Shown here one piece after another: positions 10,350 to 19,452 of a stretch of DNA of 64,000 nucleotides. A program made the translations under genes and the position numbers. Position 1 is the stretch's first letter, and every line of letters starts with the position of its first letter. The notes beneath the pieces were generated by a model. That model did not search any database. It saw only the letters and a program-made list of their open reading frames with translations, and had not been told where the DNA came from. The stretch spans positions 1-64,000 of the forward strand of contig JABHWD010000018.1 in the NCBI GenBank assembly GCA_018657955.1, written 5' to 3'. The stretch is from Flavobacteriaceae bacterium. Its GTDB lineage: Bacteria; Bacteroidota; Bacteroidia; Flavobacteriales; Flavobacteriaceae.

Positions 10350-11582
10350 TTAATTTTTAAATTCTTCCTTAAGAATTTTTATAACATCATTAATTGTCTC
10401 CTCTTCCAAATCTGTTCTCTTAACTAAATCTGCTGCATCCTGTTCTAAAACACTTTTTGCAGTATCAAGTCCAGCCTTAGCTAATTCTTCAATGACCCAT
10501 GATTCTATTTCATCAGAAAATTCAGTCAATTCCACATCTTCATCAACTCCATCTCTAAATACATCAATTTCATATCCAGTCATCTTACCAGCTAGCCTAA
10601 TATTATGACCCCCTCTTCCAATTGCTTTACTTACTTCTTCTGGATTAAGAATAACCTCAACCCTTTTATTCTCTTCATCAATCTTCATAGAAGTAATTTT
10701 GGCAGGGTTTAGAGATCTAGAAATAAATAATTGCAAGTTATTTGTGTAATTAATGACGTCTATATTTTCATTTCCTAATTCTCTTACTATCCCATGAATT
10801 CTTGAGCCTTTCATACCAACACAAGCCCCTACAGGGTCAACTCGATCATCATATGAATCTACCGCTACTTTAGCTTTCTCTCCAGGGATTCTAACAACCT
10901 TTTTTATCGTGATTAAGCCATCAAAAATTTCTGGAATTTCCTGCTCAAATAATTTTTCTAAAAATAATGAAGATGTTCTTGACATAATTATTGAAGGTTT
11001 AGCGCCAATAAGCTCTACGCTCTCAATAATTCCTCTAATATTATCACCTTTTCTAAAGAAATCTGAAGGAATTTGCTTGTCCTTTGGCATAATTATTTCA
11101 TTACCATCATCATCCAATAATATAATTGCTTTATGTCTAATGTGATGAACTTCTGCACTATAAATTACTCCTTCTAATTCTTTAAATTTCTTATATACAT
11201 TAGTGTTATCATGTTCATGAATTTTAGCTGTTAGATTTTGTCTTAAAGCTAAAATTACTCTTCTTCCTAAATCAACTAACTTAACCTCTTCAGAAACATC
11301 TTCTCCTACTTCAAAGTCTGGTTCAATTTTCTTTGCTTCAGTTAAGGATATTTCACAATTTTCATCCTCTAACTTATCATCTTCTACAACAACTCTATTT
11401 CTCCAAATCTCAAGGTCTCCTTTATCTGGATTAATAATAATATCAAAATTATCATCTTCTCCATATTTTCTTTTTAAAGTAGATCTAAAAACATCCTCTA
11501 AAATTGCCATTAAAGTAGATCTGTCAATTAATTTGTCATCTTTAAATTCCGAAAAAGATTCTATCAATGCTATATTCTCCAT
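10350..11582 (-). CDS. nusA: Transcription termination/antitermination protein NusA
   Basis: S1/KH architecture, RIPGEKAKVAVDSYDDRVDPVGACVGMKGSRIHGIVRELGNENIDVINY. Confidence 0.97.
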   Translation of the reverse strand: MENIALIESFSEFKDDKLIDRSTLMAILEDVFRSTLKRKYGEDDNFDIIINPDKGDLEIWRNRVVVEDDKLEDENCEISLTEAKKIEPDFEVGEDVSEEVKLVDLGRRVILALRQNLTAKIHEHDNTNVYKKFKELEGVIYSAEVHHIRHKAIILLDDDGNEIIMPKDKQIPSDFFRKGDNIRGIIESVELIGAKPSIIMSRTSSLFLEKLFEQEIPEIFDGLITIKKVVRIPGEKAKVAVDSYDDRVDPVGACVGMKGSRIHGIVRELGNENIDVINYTNNLQLFISRSLNPAKITSMKIDEENKRVEVILNPEEVSKAIGRGGHNIRLAGKMTGYEIDVFRDGVDEDVELTEFSDEIESWVIEELAKAGLDTAKSVLEQDAADLVKRTDLEEETINDVIKILKEEFKN

Positions 11583-11593
11583 AATTTATTTAA

Positions 11594-12058
11594 TTAAAGT
11601 TTTATTTTAATCTTTGCTTCAATAATGTCTTTATATAATAAGTCTATTTTTTTTTCAACAGTTATTTTTCCTTTTCCAATTAGTTTCCTTTCTCTTTGCT
11701 TCCAAAATAGACTAATTTGATTTGAATCAGCATCAATTAATTTGGCCTCATACTCTGTGTCATTTGTAGTTCTAACAAATAATGTTCTTCCAATATTTTT
11801 CATATACTGTCTAATACTAGAAAGAGGTGTTAGTGCTCCAGAAGAACTTACCTCTAGAGAAAAATCATGTTTATCTCTGTCAATGCTCTGTTCAATAAAT
11901 CTACTAACATACATGCAATCATCAACTGATACTCCCCTGTCTCCATCAATTATAATTTTGATAGAATTATCAAGAGCTATATCTAAATCTATTAAAAATA
12001 GATCCTCTCTGTTTTTTAAACAGTTTGCTAATTCTTTTTCTGTAATATTTCTTAACAT
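11594..12058 (-). CDS. rimP: Ribosome maturation factor RimP (start re-assigned to internal Met; ORF track start 12106)
   Basis: IIIDGDRGVSVDDCMYVSRFIEQSIDRDKHDFSLEVSSSGALTPLSSIRQY is RimP-like. The first 16 codons of the longer ORF overlap a GC-rich hairpin with a T-run, so ATG at 12056-12058 is favoured. Confidence 0.85.
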   Translation of the reverse strand: MLRNITEKELANCLKNREDLFLIDLDIALDNSIKIIIDGDRGVSVDDCMYVSRFIEQSIDRDKHDFSLEVSSSGALTPLSSIRQYMKNIGRTLFVRTTNDTEYEAKLIDADSNQISLFWKQRERKLIGKGKITVEKKIDLLYKDIIEAKIKIKL

Positions 12059-12065
12059 TTTTCTA

Positions 12066-12093
12066 TAAAAAGAGGGGACTTTTCGTCCCCTCT
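12066..12093 (-). terminator. Intrinsic-terminator-like hairpin in front of rimP (candidate attenuator)
   Basis: Reverse strand AGAGGGGAC-GAAAA-GTCCCCTCT followed by TTTTA; perfect 9-bp stem (12071-12079 with 12085-12093), 5-nt loop. Confidence 0.75.
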
Positions 12094-12119
12094 CAATTTC
12101 TTCCATTAATCAGTGGCAG

Positions 12120-12152
12120 CAAATATACAACATTATTTTGAAATCTATCAAA
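12120..12152 (-). promoter_or_regulatory. Candidate Bacteroidota-type promoter for rimP-nusA-infB
   Basis: Reverse strand TTTG (12149-12152), 21-nt spacer, TATATTTG (12120-12127); matches TTTG/TANNTTTG though the spacer is 2 nt longer than the 19-nt consensus. Confidence 0.5.
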
Positions 12153-12184
12153 TATAATTAATACAAGAGATGCACAATCTTTGA

Positions 12185-12820
12185 TTACCTAAAGTCAAAT
12201 CTGAACTTTTTTTTGATGTCCTCAATTTTATTTTCAGATATTTTTTTCTTTCGCAAAATCGCTAGTTTATCGACTTTTTGAATAAGATTATACATTTCAA
12301 GAATTTCTTTATAGTGAGGCCTGTTGAAATCATGAACTATTAGATAGTCCATTTCTGAGATTTGATCATAAAGTTTTACAGAAGTTAAAACCCGACATCT
12401 TCCATCTAAGAAAATTATGGAATACGGATGTTTTATCGAAGACAAATGAGGTTTAAAGACTTCGCTGATTTTTTTTGCATTTTGTTGATATTCGTTTTCA
12501 GGATATCCAAATTTTTTGGTTTCTCCAACAGAAACATGCCTAACTAAGGGCTCTCCAAGCAATGTATTAATGTAATTGGTATACCGATAATCTGTTTCAT
12601 AAGAATGTATGGTATTAAATATCTTACTAGCAATTATAGTACTTCCTCCAGAACCGCTTTCCAAATAAAGTGAGCTTGAATGTTTTGATAAATAGTATTT
12701 AAAAAATATGTACTCTTTAAAAGTCATCCTTGGCAATATCAATTGCTTATCCCAAGTATAAACGCCTATTTTATTGAGATACTTTTTAAGATATTTTTTT
12801 AATATAAATTTGAAGTACAC
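12185..12820 (-). CDS. Hypothetical protein, possible class I SAM-methyltransferase-like fold
   Basis: LYLESGSGGSTIIASK resembles a glycine-rich motif I; YSIIFLDGRCR and DYLIVHDFNRPHY are Rossmann-like strands. Confidence 0.5.
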   Translation of the reverse strand: MYFKFILKKYLKKYLNKIGVYTWDKQLILPRMTFKEYIFFKYYLSKHSSSLYLESGSGGSTIIASKIFNTIHSYETDYRYTNYINTLLGEPLVRHVSVGETKKFGYPENEYQQNAKKISEVFKPHLSSIKHPYSIIFLDGRCRVLTSVKLYDQISEMDYLIVHDFNRPHYKEILEMYNLIQKVDKLAILRKKKISENKIEDIKKKFRFDFR

Positions 12821-12833
12821 TTTTTTTAATTAG

Positions 12834-12906
12834 TTGGCCTACTAGGGCTCGAACCTAGACTCTTCTGGATCAAAACCAGACGTGTTGCCAATTACACCAT
12901 AGGCCA
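12834..12906 (-). tRNA. tRNA-Gln (TTG anticodon)
   Basis: Reverse complement TGGCCTATGGTGTAATTGGCAACACGTCTGGTTTTGATCCAGAAGAGTCTAGGTTCGAGCCCTAGTAGGCCA; 7-bp acceptor, CTAGG-TTCGAGC-CCTAG T-arm, loop TTTTGAT. Confidence 0.95.
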
Positions 12907-13025
12907 ATAATAAGGAAGCAAATTTATAACAATCTTTTATTTGAACAACACTATTTAAAGAATTAACTTAATTTTTTAAATAGTATTAGGCGAATTTATT
13001 CATAAATTTGACTCAAATCCCTAAA

Positions 13026-16000
13026 ATGGATGAAAAAAGTTTTAAAAAATGGACTCTAATCCTTGGATGGTCGTGTTTTTTAATTGCATTCATAGTATAT
13101 TATCTAACTACCGAGCCAACTGTTAGCTTTTGGGATACAGGTGAATATATCACAACTTCAGCAAAGCTTCAAGTTGGACATCCTCCAGGAGCTCCTCTTT
13201 TTCAAATGCTAGGAGCTATTTTCACAATTTTTGCACTAAGTAGTGAGCAAGTAGGATTTACTATAAACTTGATGAGTGGATTTGCAAGCGCATTGACTAT
13301 AGCATTTATGTTCTGGTCTATTACAATGTTATTATCAAAAATTTCTAATAAAATAGCTCATTCTAAAGACAGATCAATTGCAATTCTTGGAGGAGCTTTA
13401 ACAGGAAGCTTGGCTTTTACCTTTACAGATTCTTTTTGGTTTAATGCCGTTGAAGCAGAGGTCTATGCAATGGGAACCTTAATCATGTCTGCTATCTTCT
13501 ATTTAGCTCTTAGATGGGAACAAGACATGTACAAGCCAAGAGGTGATAAATGGCTAGTTCTAATTAGTTTTATAATTGGGTTATCCTTTGGAGTACATTT
13601 GATGGCACTGTTAACTATTCCTGCTATTGCACTAATTTATTTCTTTAAAAATTATAAATCTATTACTATTAAAAGTTTCCTTTTAGCTAACATAGCTGGA
13701 GTTGCAATTCTAATGGGAGTCTTTAAATTATTGCTTCCCTCAACTCTTAAGTTCTTTAGTTTTATGGAATTATTCTTTGTTAATGATATTGGACTGCCCT
13801 TTAACTCCGGGACAATAGCGTCATTTCTTGTAATTGCATATGCTTTTTATTTTGCTATTTCATATACTTCAAAAAGAAATCTTGTTACAGGTAACACCAT
13901 AGTCTTATGTATTCTTTTTATTTTCTTAGGATTTTCATCATGGATAATGCTTCCTATTAGAGCTAATTCAAAAGTTGTTGTAAACGAAAATAACCCCTCT
14001 AGTGTAAGGGAGCTTTTAGCCTATTATAATCTAGAACAATATCCAAAAACTTATCTTTTTTATGGACCTCTATTTACTGATCAATATTCAGGGCTTGATG
14101 AAAACACCCCTTATCTTGATGAAAATCCAAAATATGAAAAAGATGAAGAGGCAGGCAAATATATTATAGTTAACGATTTTAAGAATGCTACACAAAATTA
14201 TAACTCAAAGCATGCATCTGTTTTTCCAAGAATGTGGAGCCCAGAACATGCAGAAAATTATTTGTCATATTCAGGTTTTTTGAATTTTAAAGTCAAGCCA
14301 AAATATATTTCTGAAAACTCTATAACTGAAATAGTCAATGATTTTAAAATAAAGATTCAGGCTGATCAAGTAGATTCTGAAACCTTTCATAAATTTCTAA
14401 AACAATATGGACAATTTCTGGATATCGAAAAGCCTTCAATTTTAAGTAATATATATTATTCGTTTGATTTCCAAATGGGATATATGTACTGGAGATATTT
14501 CATGTGGAATTTTGTTGGAAGACAGGATGACATGCAAGGGAAATTTAATATGCATGGAAACTGGATTAGTGGAATTAATTTTATTGATGAAATGCATTTG
14601 GGGATCAGTCAACAAAATCTGCCAAGTGATGTACTAAATAATAAGGCTCGTAATACCTATTACTTTCTGCCTCTTTTATTAGGCCTAATCGGATTAAGCT
14701 TTCTTTATTATAGAAATAAAGAACTTTTCTGGGTAATGTTAGTTTTCTTTCTCTTTACTGGAATTGCAATACAGGTATATACAAATGTTAGAGCCTTTGA
14801 GCCAAGAGAAAGAGATTATATTGTTGTGGGATCATTTTATGTTTTTGCTATGTGGATAGGCTTTGGCTGCTATGCAATATGGGAATATTTACAGTCTAAA
14901 ATTAAATTTAAATTATTGTCAATACCAATATCTCTCCTTTGTTTAGCTCTAGTACCCGGGATTTTAGCTGCAAATAACTGGGATGATCATGACAGATCTG
15001 GGAGATATACTGCTCACGCTATGGCTATAAATTACTTGGAATCATGTGCTCCAAATTCTATATTGTTCACTATAGGGGACAATGATACTTTTCCGCTCTG
15101 GTATGCCCAAGAAATAGAAGGAATTAGGACTGATGTTAGGATCGTAAATACAAGTTTACTCAGCACTGATTGGTATATAGATCAAATGAAAAGAAAAGCC
15201 TATGATAGTGATCCAATACCATCCTCATTGCCTCATGAAAAATATAAGCATGGAACTCGTGATTATATAATAAAAGAAACTATTACTAATGACACCCTTG
15301 ATCTCAACATTTTCTTAGATTTTATTACAAGAGATGAAAAAAGATTTAAGTATAAATCTCTTCTTGATCAACAAGGGTATGATACAAGGGATTTAAGATC
15401 TCAAGATCTTAATGCTAACTATCTTCCGAGTGAAAACATAAGTATTAAAGTAAATAAGGATAATGTTCTGTCAAACAATATAGTTGGTTCAAAAGATGCA
15501 AATAAAATTGTAGATGAAATTATTATAAAAATAAAAGGGCAAGCTTTATATAAAAATCGTCTTCTAATGCTTGATATAATTGCAAGTAATAACTGGAATC
15601 GGCCAATTTATTTTAGTGGTGGTGCTTTTGGAGATGAAGATTATATTTGGATGAAAGACTATCTTCAGGTTGAAGGAGTTTGTTATAAACTAGTCCCCAT
15701 TAAAACATCTATTGATCCTGAAAGACCTTATGAAATGGGAAGAGTAAACACTGAGACTATGTATCCCCTAGTAAAAAACTGGGCTTGGGGAAAAAGAGAT
15801 AATCAAGATATATATTATGATATTGAGTCAAGAAAAAATAGTATAACCTACAGGGGGAATATGATACGATTAATTGATCAATTAATCATTGAAAATAATT
15901 ATGAAAAGGCAGAAGAAATTTTAGATTTAGCAATAGAAAAAATGCCTATAGAAGATTTTGGATTTTATACACTTTTAGAGCCTTTTATTAATTCATATTA

Positions 16001-16241
16001 TAAAATAGAAAAAAATGAAAAGGCTAGAAATATTTTTGAAAAAATTGCTGTAAAGTATAAAGAGAATCTTGAATATTTTAGTAATATTTCAAATACTAAT
16101 AAAAATAGATATACAGAAGAAATTTATACAGATATTGAGAGGTATAGATCTCTTGTTGATGTGTTGATTTCTTATGAAGAAGGTGAGTATTTAGAAAGTA
16201 AAATGAAAGAATTTAATGACTATTTAGATCTTTTCTTATAA
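13026..16241 (+). CDS. DUF2723 family membrane protein (glycosyltransferase-like); ORF track start 13008 uses TTG
   Basis: FWDTGEYITTSAKLQVGHPPGAPLFQM motif and multi-TM N-terminus. First ATG is at 13026 (MDEKSFKKWTL). Confidence 0.85.
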   Translation: MDEKSFKKWTLILGWSCFLIAFIVYYLTTEPTVSFWDTGEYITTSAKLQVGHPPGAPLFQMLGAIFTIFALSSEQVGFTINLMSGFASALTIAFMFWSITMLLSKISNKIAHSKDRSIAILGGALTGSLAFTFTDSFWFNAVEAEVYAMGTLIMSAIFYLALRWEQDMYKPRGDKWLVLISFIIGLSFGVHLMALLTIPAIALIYFFKNYKSITIKSFLLANIAGVAILMGVFKLLLPSTLKFFSFMELFFVNDIGLPFNSGTIASFLVIAYAFYFAISYTSKRNLVTGNTIVLCILFIFLGFSSWIMLPIRANSKVVVNENNPSSVRELLAYYNLEQYPKTYLFYGPLFTDQYSGLDENTPYLDENPKYEKDEEAGKYIIVNDFKNATQNYNSKHASVFPRMWSPEHAENYLSYSGFLNFKVKPKYISENSITEIVNDFKIKIQADQVDSETFHKFLKQYGQFLDIEKPSILSNIYYSFDFQMGYMYWRYFMWNFVGRQDDMQGKFNMHGNWISGINFIDEMHLGISQQNLPSDVLNNKARNTYYFLPLLLGLIGLSFLYYRNKELFWVMLVFFLFTGIAIQVYTNVRAFEPRERDYIVVGSFYVFAMWIGFGCYAIWEYLQSKIKFKLLSIPISLLCLALVPGILAANNWDDHDRSGRYTAHAMAINYLESCAPNSILFTIGDNDTFPLWYAQEIEGIRTDVRIVNTSLLSTDWYIDQMKRKAYDSDPIPSSLPHEKYKHGTRDYIIKETITNDTLDLNIFLDFITRDEKRFKYKSLLDQQGYDTRDLRSQDLNANYLPSENISIKVNKDNVLSNNIVGSKDANKIVDEIIIKIKGQALYKNRLLMLDIIASNNWNRPIYFSGGAFGDEDYIWMKDYLQVEGVCYKLVPIKTSIDPERPYEMGRVNTETMYPLVKNWAWGKRDNQDIYYDIESRKNSITYRGNMIRLIDQLIIENNYEKAEEILDLAIEKMPIEDFGFYTLLEPFINSYYKIEKNEKARNIFEKIAVKYKENLEYFSNISNTNKNRYTEEIYTDIERYRSLVDVLISYEEGEYLESKMKEFNDYLDLFL

Positions 16242-16242
16242 C

Positions 16243-16539
16243 CTATAAGTATTCCTGAAGCCTTCCAATTAATGTATTTGCATCCTCTTCGCCATTTTGC
16301 CTCCATTTCATTTCACCACTTTTATAAATAATTAAGGTTGGAACTCCCTTAATTCTTAGTGCATCAGCTAATTCGTTATTTTTTTCAACATCTATCTTTA
16401 TAACCTTAGCTTTATCACCTAGAGCGGCTGCTACATCTTTAAGGACAGGATGCATAGTTGTTGAACCTTCGTCCCATTCAGTAAAAAACTCTAATAGGAC
16501 TGGTACCTCAACATCAATTAAATCTCCAAATTTTGCCAT
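16243..16539 (-). CDS. Thioredoxin-family protein
   Basis: VPVLLEFFTEWDEGSTTMHPVLKDVAAALGDKAKVIKIDVEKNNELADALRIKGVPTLIIYKSGE; thioredoxin fold, but no CxxC (there are no cysteines in the ORF). Confidence 0.85.
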   Translation of the reverse strand: MAKFGDLIDVEVPVLLEFFTEWDEGSTTMHPVLKDVAAALGDKAKVIKIDVEKNNELADALRIKGVPTLIIYKSGEMKWRQNGEEDANTLIGRLQEYL

Positions 16540-16755
16540 TAGCTAAAATTTATAATAAATACTATACTACAAATATAACATTTTAATAAAAATTCATGTT
16601 AAAACTATGTTAATCAATGGGTTAATTGGTTTTAAAGTGTTCAGATTATATATAACTAATAAAAAGTTTTAAAAGATTAAAAAAACAAAATCGTTTTTAT
16701 TATTTTAGAGTAATTATTCTCGATTAATATTATTTTAAATTTTTAGATTACAACT

Positions 16756-18435
16756 ATGAAGCCAAAAAACAATAATTCAGCCCTTTATACTTTAGTCAGT
16801 GTTTTCTTTTTCTGGGGATTTATAGCTGCATCAAATGGCGTATTTATTCCTTTTTGCAAAACCTATTTTAGTATAGATCAATTCCAGTCACAACTAGTAG
16901 ATTTTGCATTTTATGGGGCTTACTATGTAGGTGCTTTAATATTATTCATTTGGTCAAGTCAATCAGGAAAAGATGTTTTAAATAATTGGGGATATAAAAG
17001 AGGAATTATTTATGGACTAATAATTTCAGCTTTTGGAGCATTAATAATGTTACCATCAGTTAATGGGGCTGAATTTGGTCAAACTCAAGTTTTTTATTAC
17101 GTATTAATTGTTCTATTCATAATTGGCCTAGGGTTTTCTCTTCAACAAACCGCTGCTAATCCTTTTGCAATTTCTTTAGGTGATCCTGCAACTGGATCAA
17201 ACAGATTAAATCTTGCTGGAGGAATAAATTCATTTGGAACAACTATTGGCCCACTATTAATAGCTTTTATAATATTTGGTTCCGCTCCAATTTCTGGGGC
17301 TGAATTAAATGAGTTAATTAAAACTGGTGGCATTCAGCTTAGTACTATCCAATTACTATATCTTGGTGTTGCAGGTTTGTTTTTAGCAGTAGCAGTTTTT
17401 TTTTATATATCTAAAAGTTTACCTGATACAAGAACTGAGGATAGTTTTAAGCCTGCAGCCAAGGCAAAAAACATGCTAATTCTCTTAACAATAATTATGA
17501 TCGTTTGCTTTGGTTTGATTTTTTATACTTATGCAGAAGGATTTGATTTAATGTCTGGTAAAGAATTAGAAAATAGCAGGCTAATATTATCCCTTATAAG
17601 CCTTATATCTGTTTTTATATTAATCTATTATGCCTATAAAAAAGCTCAAACAAATCCAGATGGATGGGGTGCACTACAATATCCTCAGCTAGGACTAGGA
17701 ATGCTAGCAATTTTCACCTATGTAGGAGTTGAAGTTACTATTCAAAGTAATTTAGGAGAATTGTTGAAGAACGTGAGTGATTCTGTAAATAACTTAAATC
17801 CTTTAGGACTTGAAGTTATGAGTGATTCTCAAATTGCAAAATATATTTCTTTATACTGGGGAGGATTAATGATTGGTAGATGGACTGGATCAATCACTGT
17901 TTTTAATCCTTCAGAAAATATGAAAAAGATTTTATTGTGTATTGTTCCATTTTTAGCATTTGGAGTTATTATAGCTGTTAATCAAATTAGTGGAAACCCT
18001 ATTACGTCTAATGAAATCTTAATATTCTCCTTTATTATATTTATTCAAATAATTGGATTCTATTTAGCAAAAGATAACGCTGTAACAACTATGAAGATAT
18101 TTAGTCTATTTGGAGTTATTGCAATGTTAATTGGAGTATTAGCTTCTGGTAAAATTGCATTGTTTGCATTTTTAACTGGTGGTTTATTTTGCTCAATAAT
18201 GTGGCCTTGTATTTTTTCATTAAGTATCAATGGAATTGGGAAATATACCTCACAAGGCTCGTCATTTTTAATTATGATGATTTTGGGAGGAGCTATAATT
18301 CCTCCTGTTCAAGGGAAATTAGCTGATATCTTTACTATACAAGGTTCGTATTGGGTAGCTGTTCTATGCTTTGCTTTCTTGCTCATATATAGCTTTTTAA
18401 CACAAAAAATATTAGCAAAACAAAATCTTTTATAA
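16756..18435 (+). CDS. MFS transporter, FucP/NagP-like sugar permease
   Basis: 12-TM-like protein with [19 protein letters not shown] and [21 protein letters not shown]. Confidence 0.82.
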   Translation: MKPKNNNSALYTLVSVFFFWGFIAASNGVFIPFCKTYFSIDQFQSQLVDFAFYGAYYVGALILFIWSSQSGKDVLNNWGYKRGIIYGLIISAFGALIMLPSVNGAEFGQTQVFYYVLIVLFIIGLGFSLQQTAANPFAISLGDPATGSNRLNLAGGINSFGTTIGPLLIAFIIFGSAPISGAELNELIKTGGIQLSTIQLLYLGVAGLFLAVAVFFYISKSLPDTRTEDSFKPAAKAKNMLILLTIIMIVCFGLIFYTYAEGFDLMSGKELENSRLILSLISLISVFILIYYAYKKAQTNPDGWGALQYPQLGLGMLAIFTYVGVEVTIQSNLGELLKNVSDSVNNLNPLGLEVMSDSQIAKYISLYWGGLMIGRWTGSITVFNPSENMKKILLCIVPFLAFGVIIAVNQISGNPITSNEILIFSFIIFIQIIGFYLAKDNAVTTMKIFSLFGVIAMLIGVLASGKIALFAFLTGGLFCSIMWPCIFSLSINGIGKYTSQGSSFLIMMILGGAIIPPVQGKLADIFTIQGSYWVAVLCFAFLLIYSFLTQKILAKQNLL

Positions 18436-19419
18436 ATGAAAAGGAGAAAATTTATAAAAAAAACATCATTGCTTTCTATAGGATTAGGAATCACTAATGA
18501 TGCTTTTTCAAATATTCATAAAGAAGCCATTAATTTAAATAAAGATGCATTACCTGTTGTTATCGCAACATGGGATGTAAAATTAGCTACTAAAGTAGCT
18601 TTTGCAACACTAATAAATGGAGGAACAGTTTTAGATGCAATTGAAAATGGATGCAAAATAGAAGAAGCTAATGAAAAAGGGCAGTCTGTTGGAAAAGGAG
18701 GCCTTCCAGACAGAAATGGAAATGTAACATTAGATGCATGTATAATGAATAGTAAAGGAGATTGTGGGTCAGTAATCTTTTTAAAAAACATAAAACATGC
18801 TATTTCATTAGCAAGAAAAGTAATGGAAGACACGCCTCATGTTATGTTGTCTGGAGTTGGGGCTGAAGAATTTGGATATTCAATGGGTTTTAAAAAGGAA
18901 AATCTACTAACTGAAGCATCAAAAAAAGCATGGGAAAAATGGAAAAAAACTTCAAAATATAATTCAATTATAAATATAGAAAATCATGACACAATCGGCA
19001 TGTTAGCAATTGATAGTGATGGAAATATCTCTGGAGGCTGTACTACAAGTGGATTAGCCTATAAAATGCATGGTAGAGTTGGTGATTCTCCAATTATAGG
19101 GTCTGGATTATATGTAGATAACGAAATTGGAGGAGCAGTAGCAACAGGTTTAGGCGAAGAAGTTGTAAAAACAGTAGGCAGCTTTTTAATTGTTGAATTA
19201 ATGCGACAAGGTCATAATCCTCAACAAGCTTGTGAAATGGCAATTAAAAGAATTGTAAATAAACCCAATAGCAATTATAAAAATTTTCAAGTTGGCTATA
19301 TCGCATTAAATAAAAATGGAGATACAGGATGTTATTCAATACAAAAAGGGTTTAGTATGACTAAATATCAATCATATAAAAATGTCAATATTACATCAGA
19401 CTCTTACCTAATTTCTTAA
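18436..19419 (+). CDS. N4-(beta-N-acetylglucosaminyl)-L-asparaginase (Ntn-hydrolase)
   Basis: Signal-like N-terminus, GGLPDRNGNVTLDACIMN, nucleophile motif NHDTIGMLAID, GGCTTSGLAYKMHGRVGDSPIIGSGLYVDNEIGGAVATGLGE. Confidence 0.93.
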   Translation: MKRRKFIKKTSLLSIGLGITNDAFSNIHKEAINLNKDALPVVIATWDVKLATKVAFATLINGGTVLDAIENGCKIEEANEKGQSVGKGGLPDRNGNVTLDACIMNSKGDCGSVIFLKNIKHAISLARKVMEDTPHVMLSGVGAEEFGYSMGFKKENLLTEASKKAWEKWKKTSKYNSIINIENHDTIGMLAIDSDGNISGGCTTSGLAYKMHGRVGDSPIIGSGLYVDNEIGGAVATGLGEEVVKTVGSFLIVELMRQGHNPQQACEMAIKRIVNKPNSNYKNFQVGYIALNKNGDTGCYSIQKGFSMTKYQSYKNVNITSDSYLIS

Positions 19420-19452
19420 TAAATGTAATTTTTATTACATTATTATAAGCCT

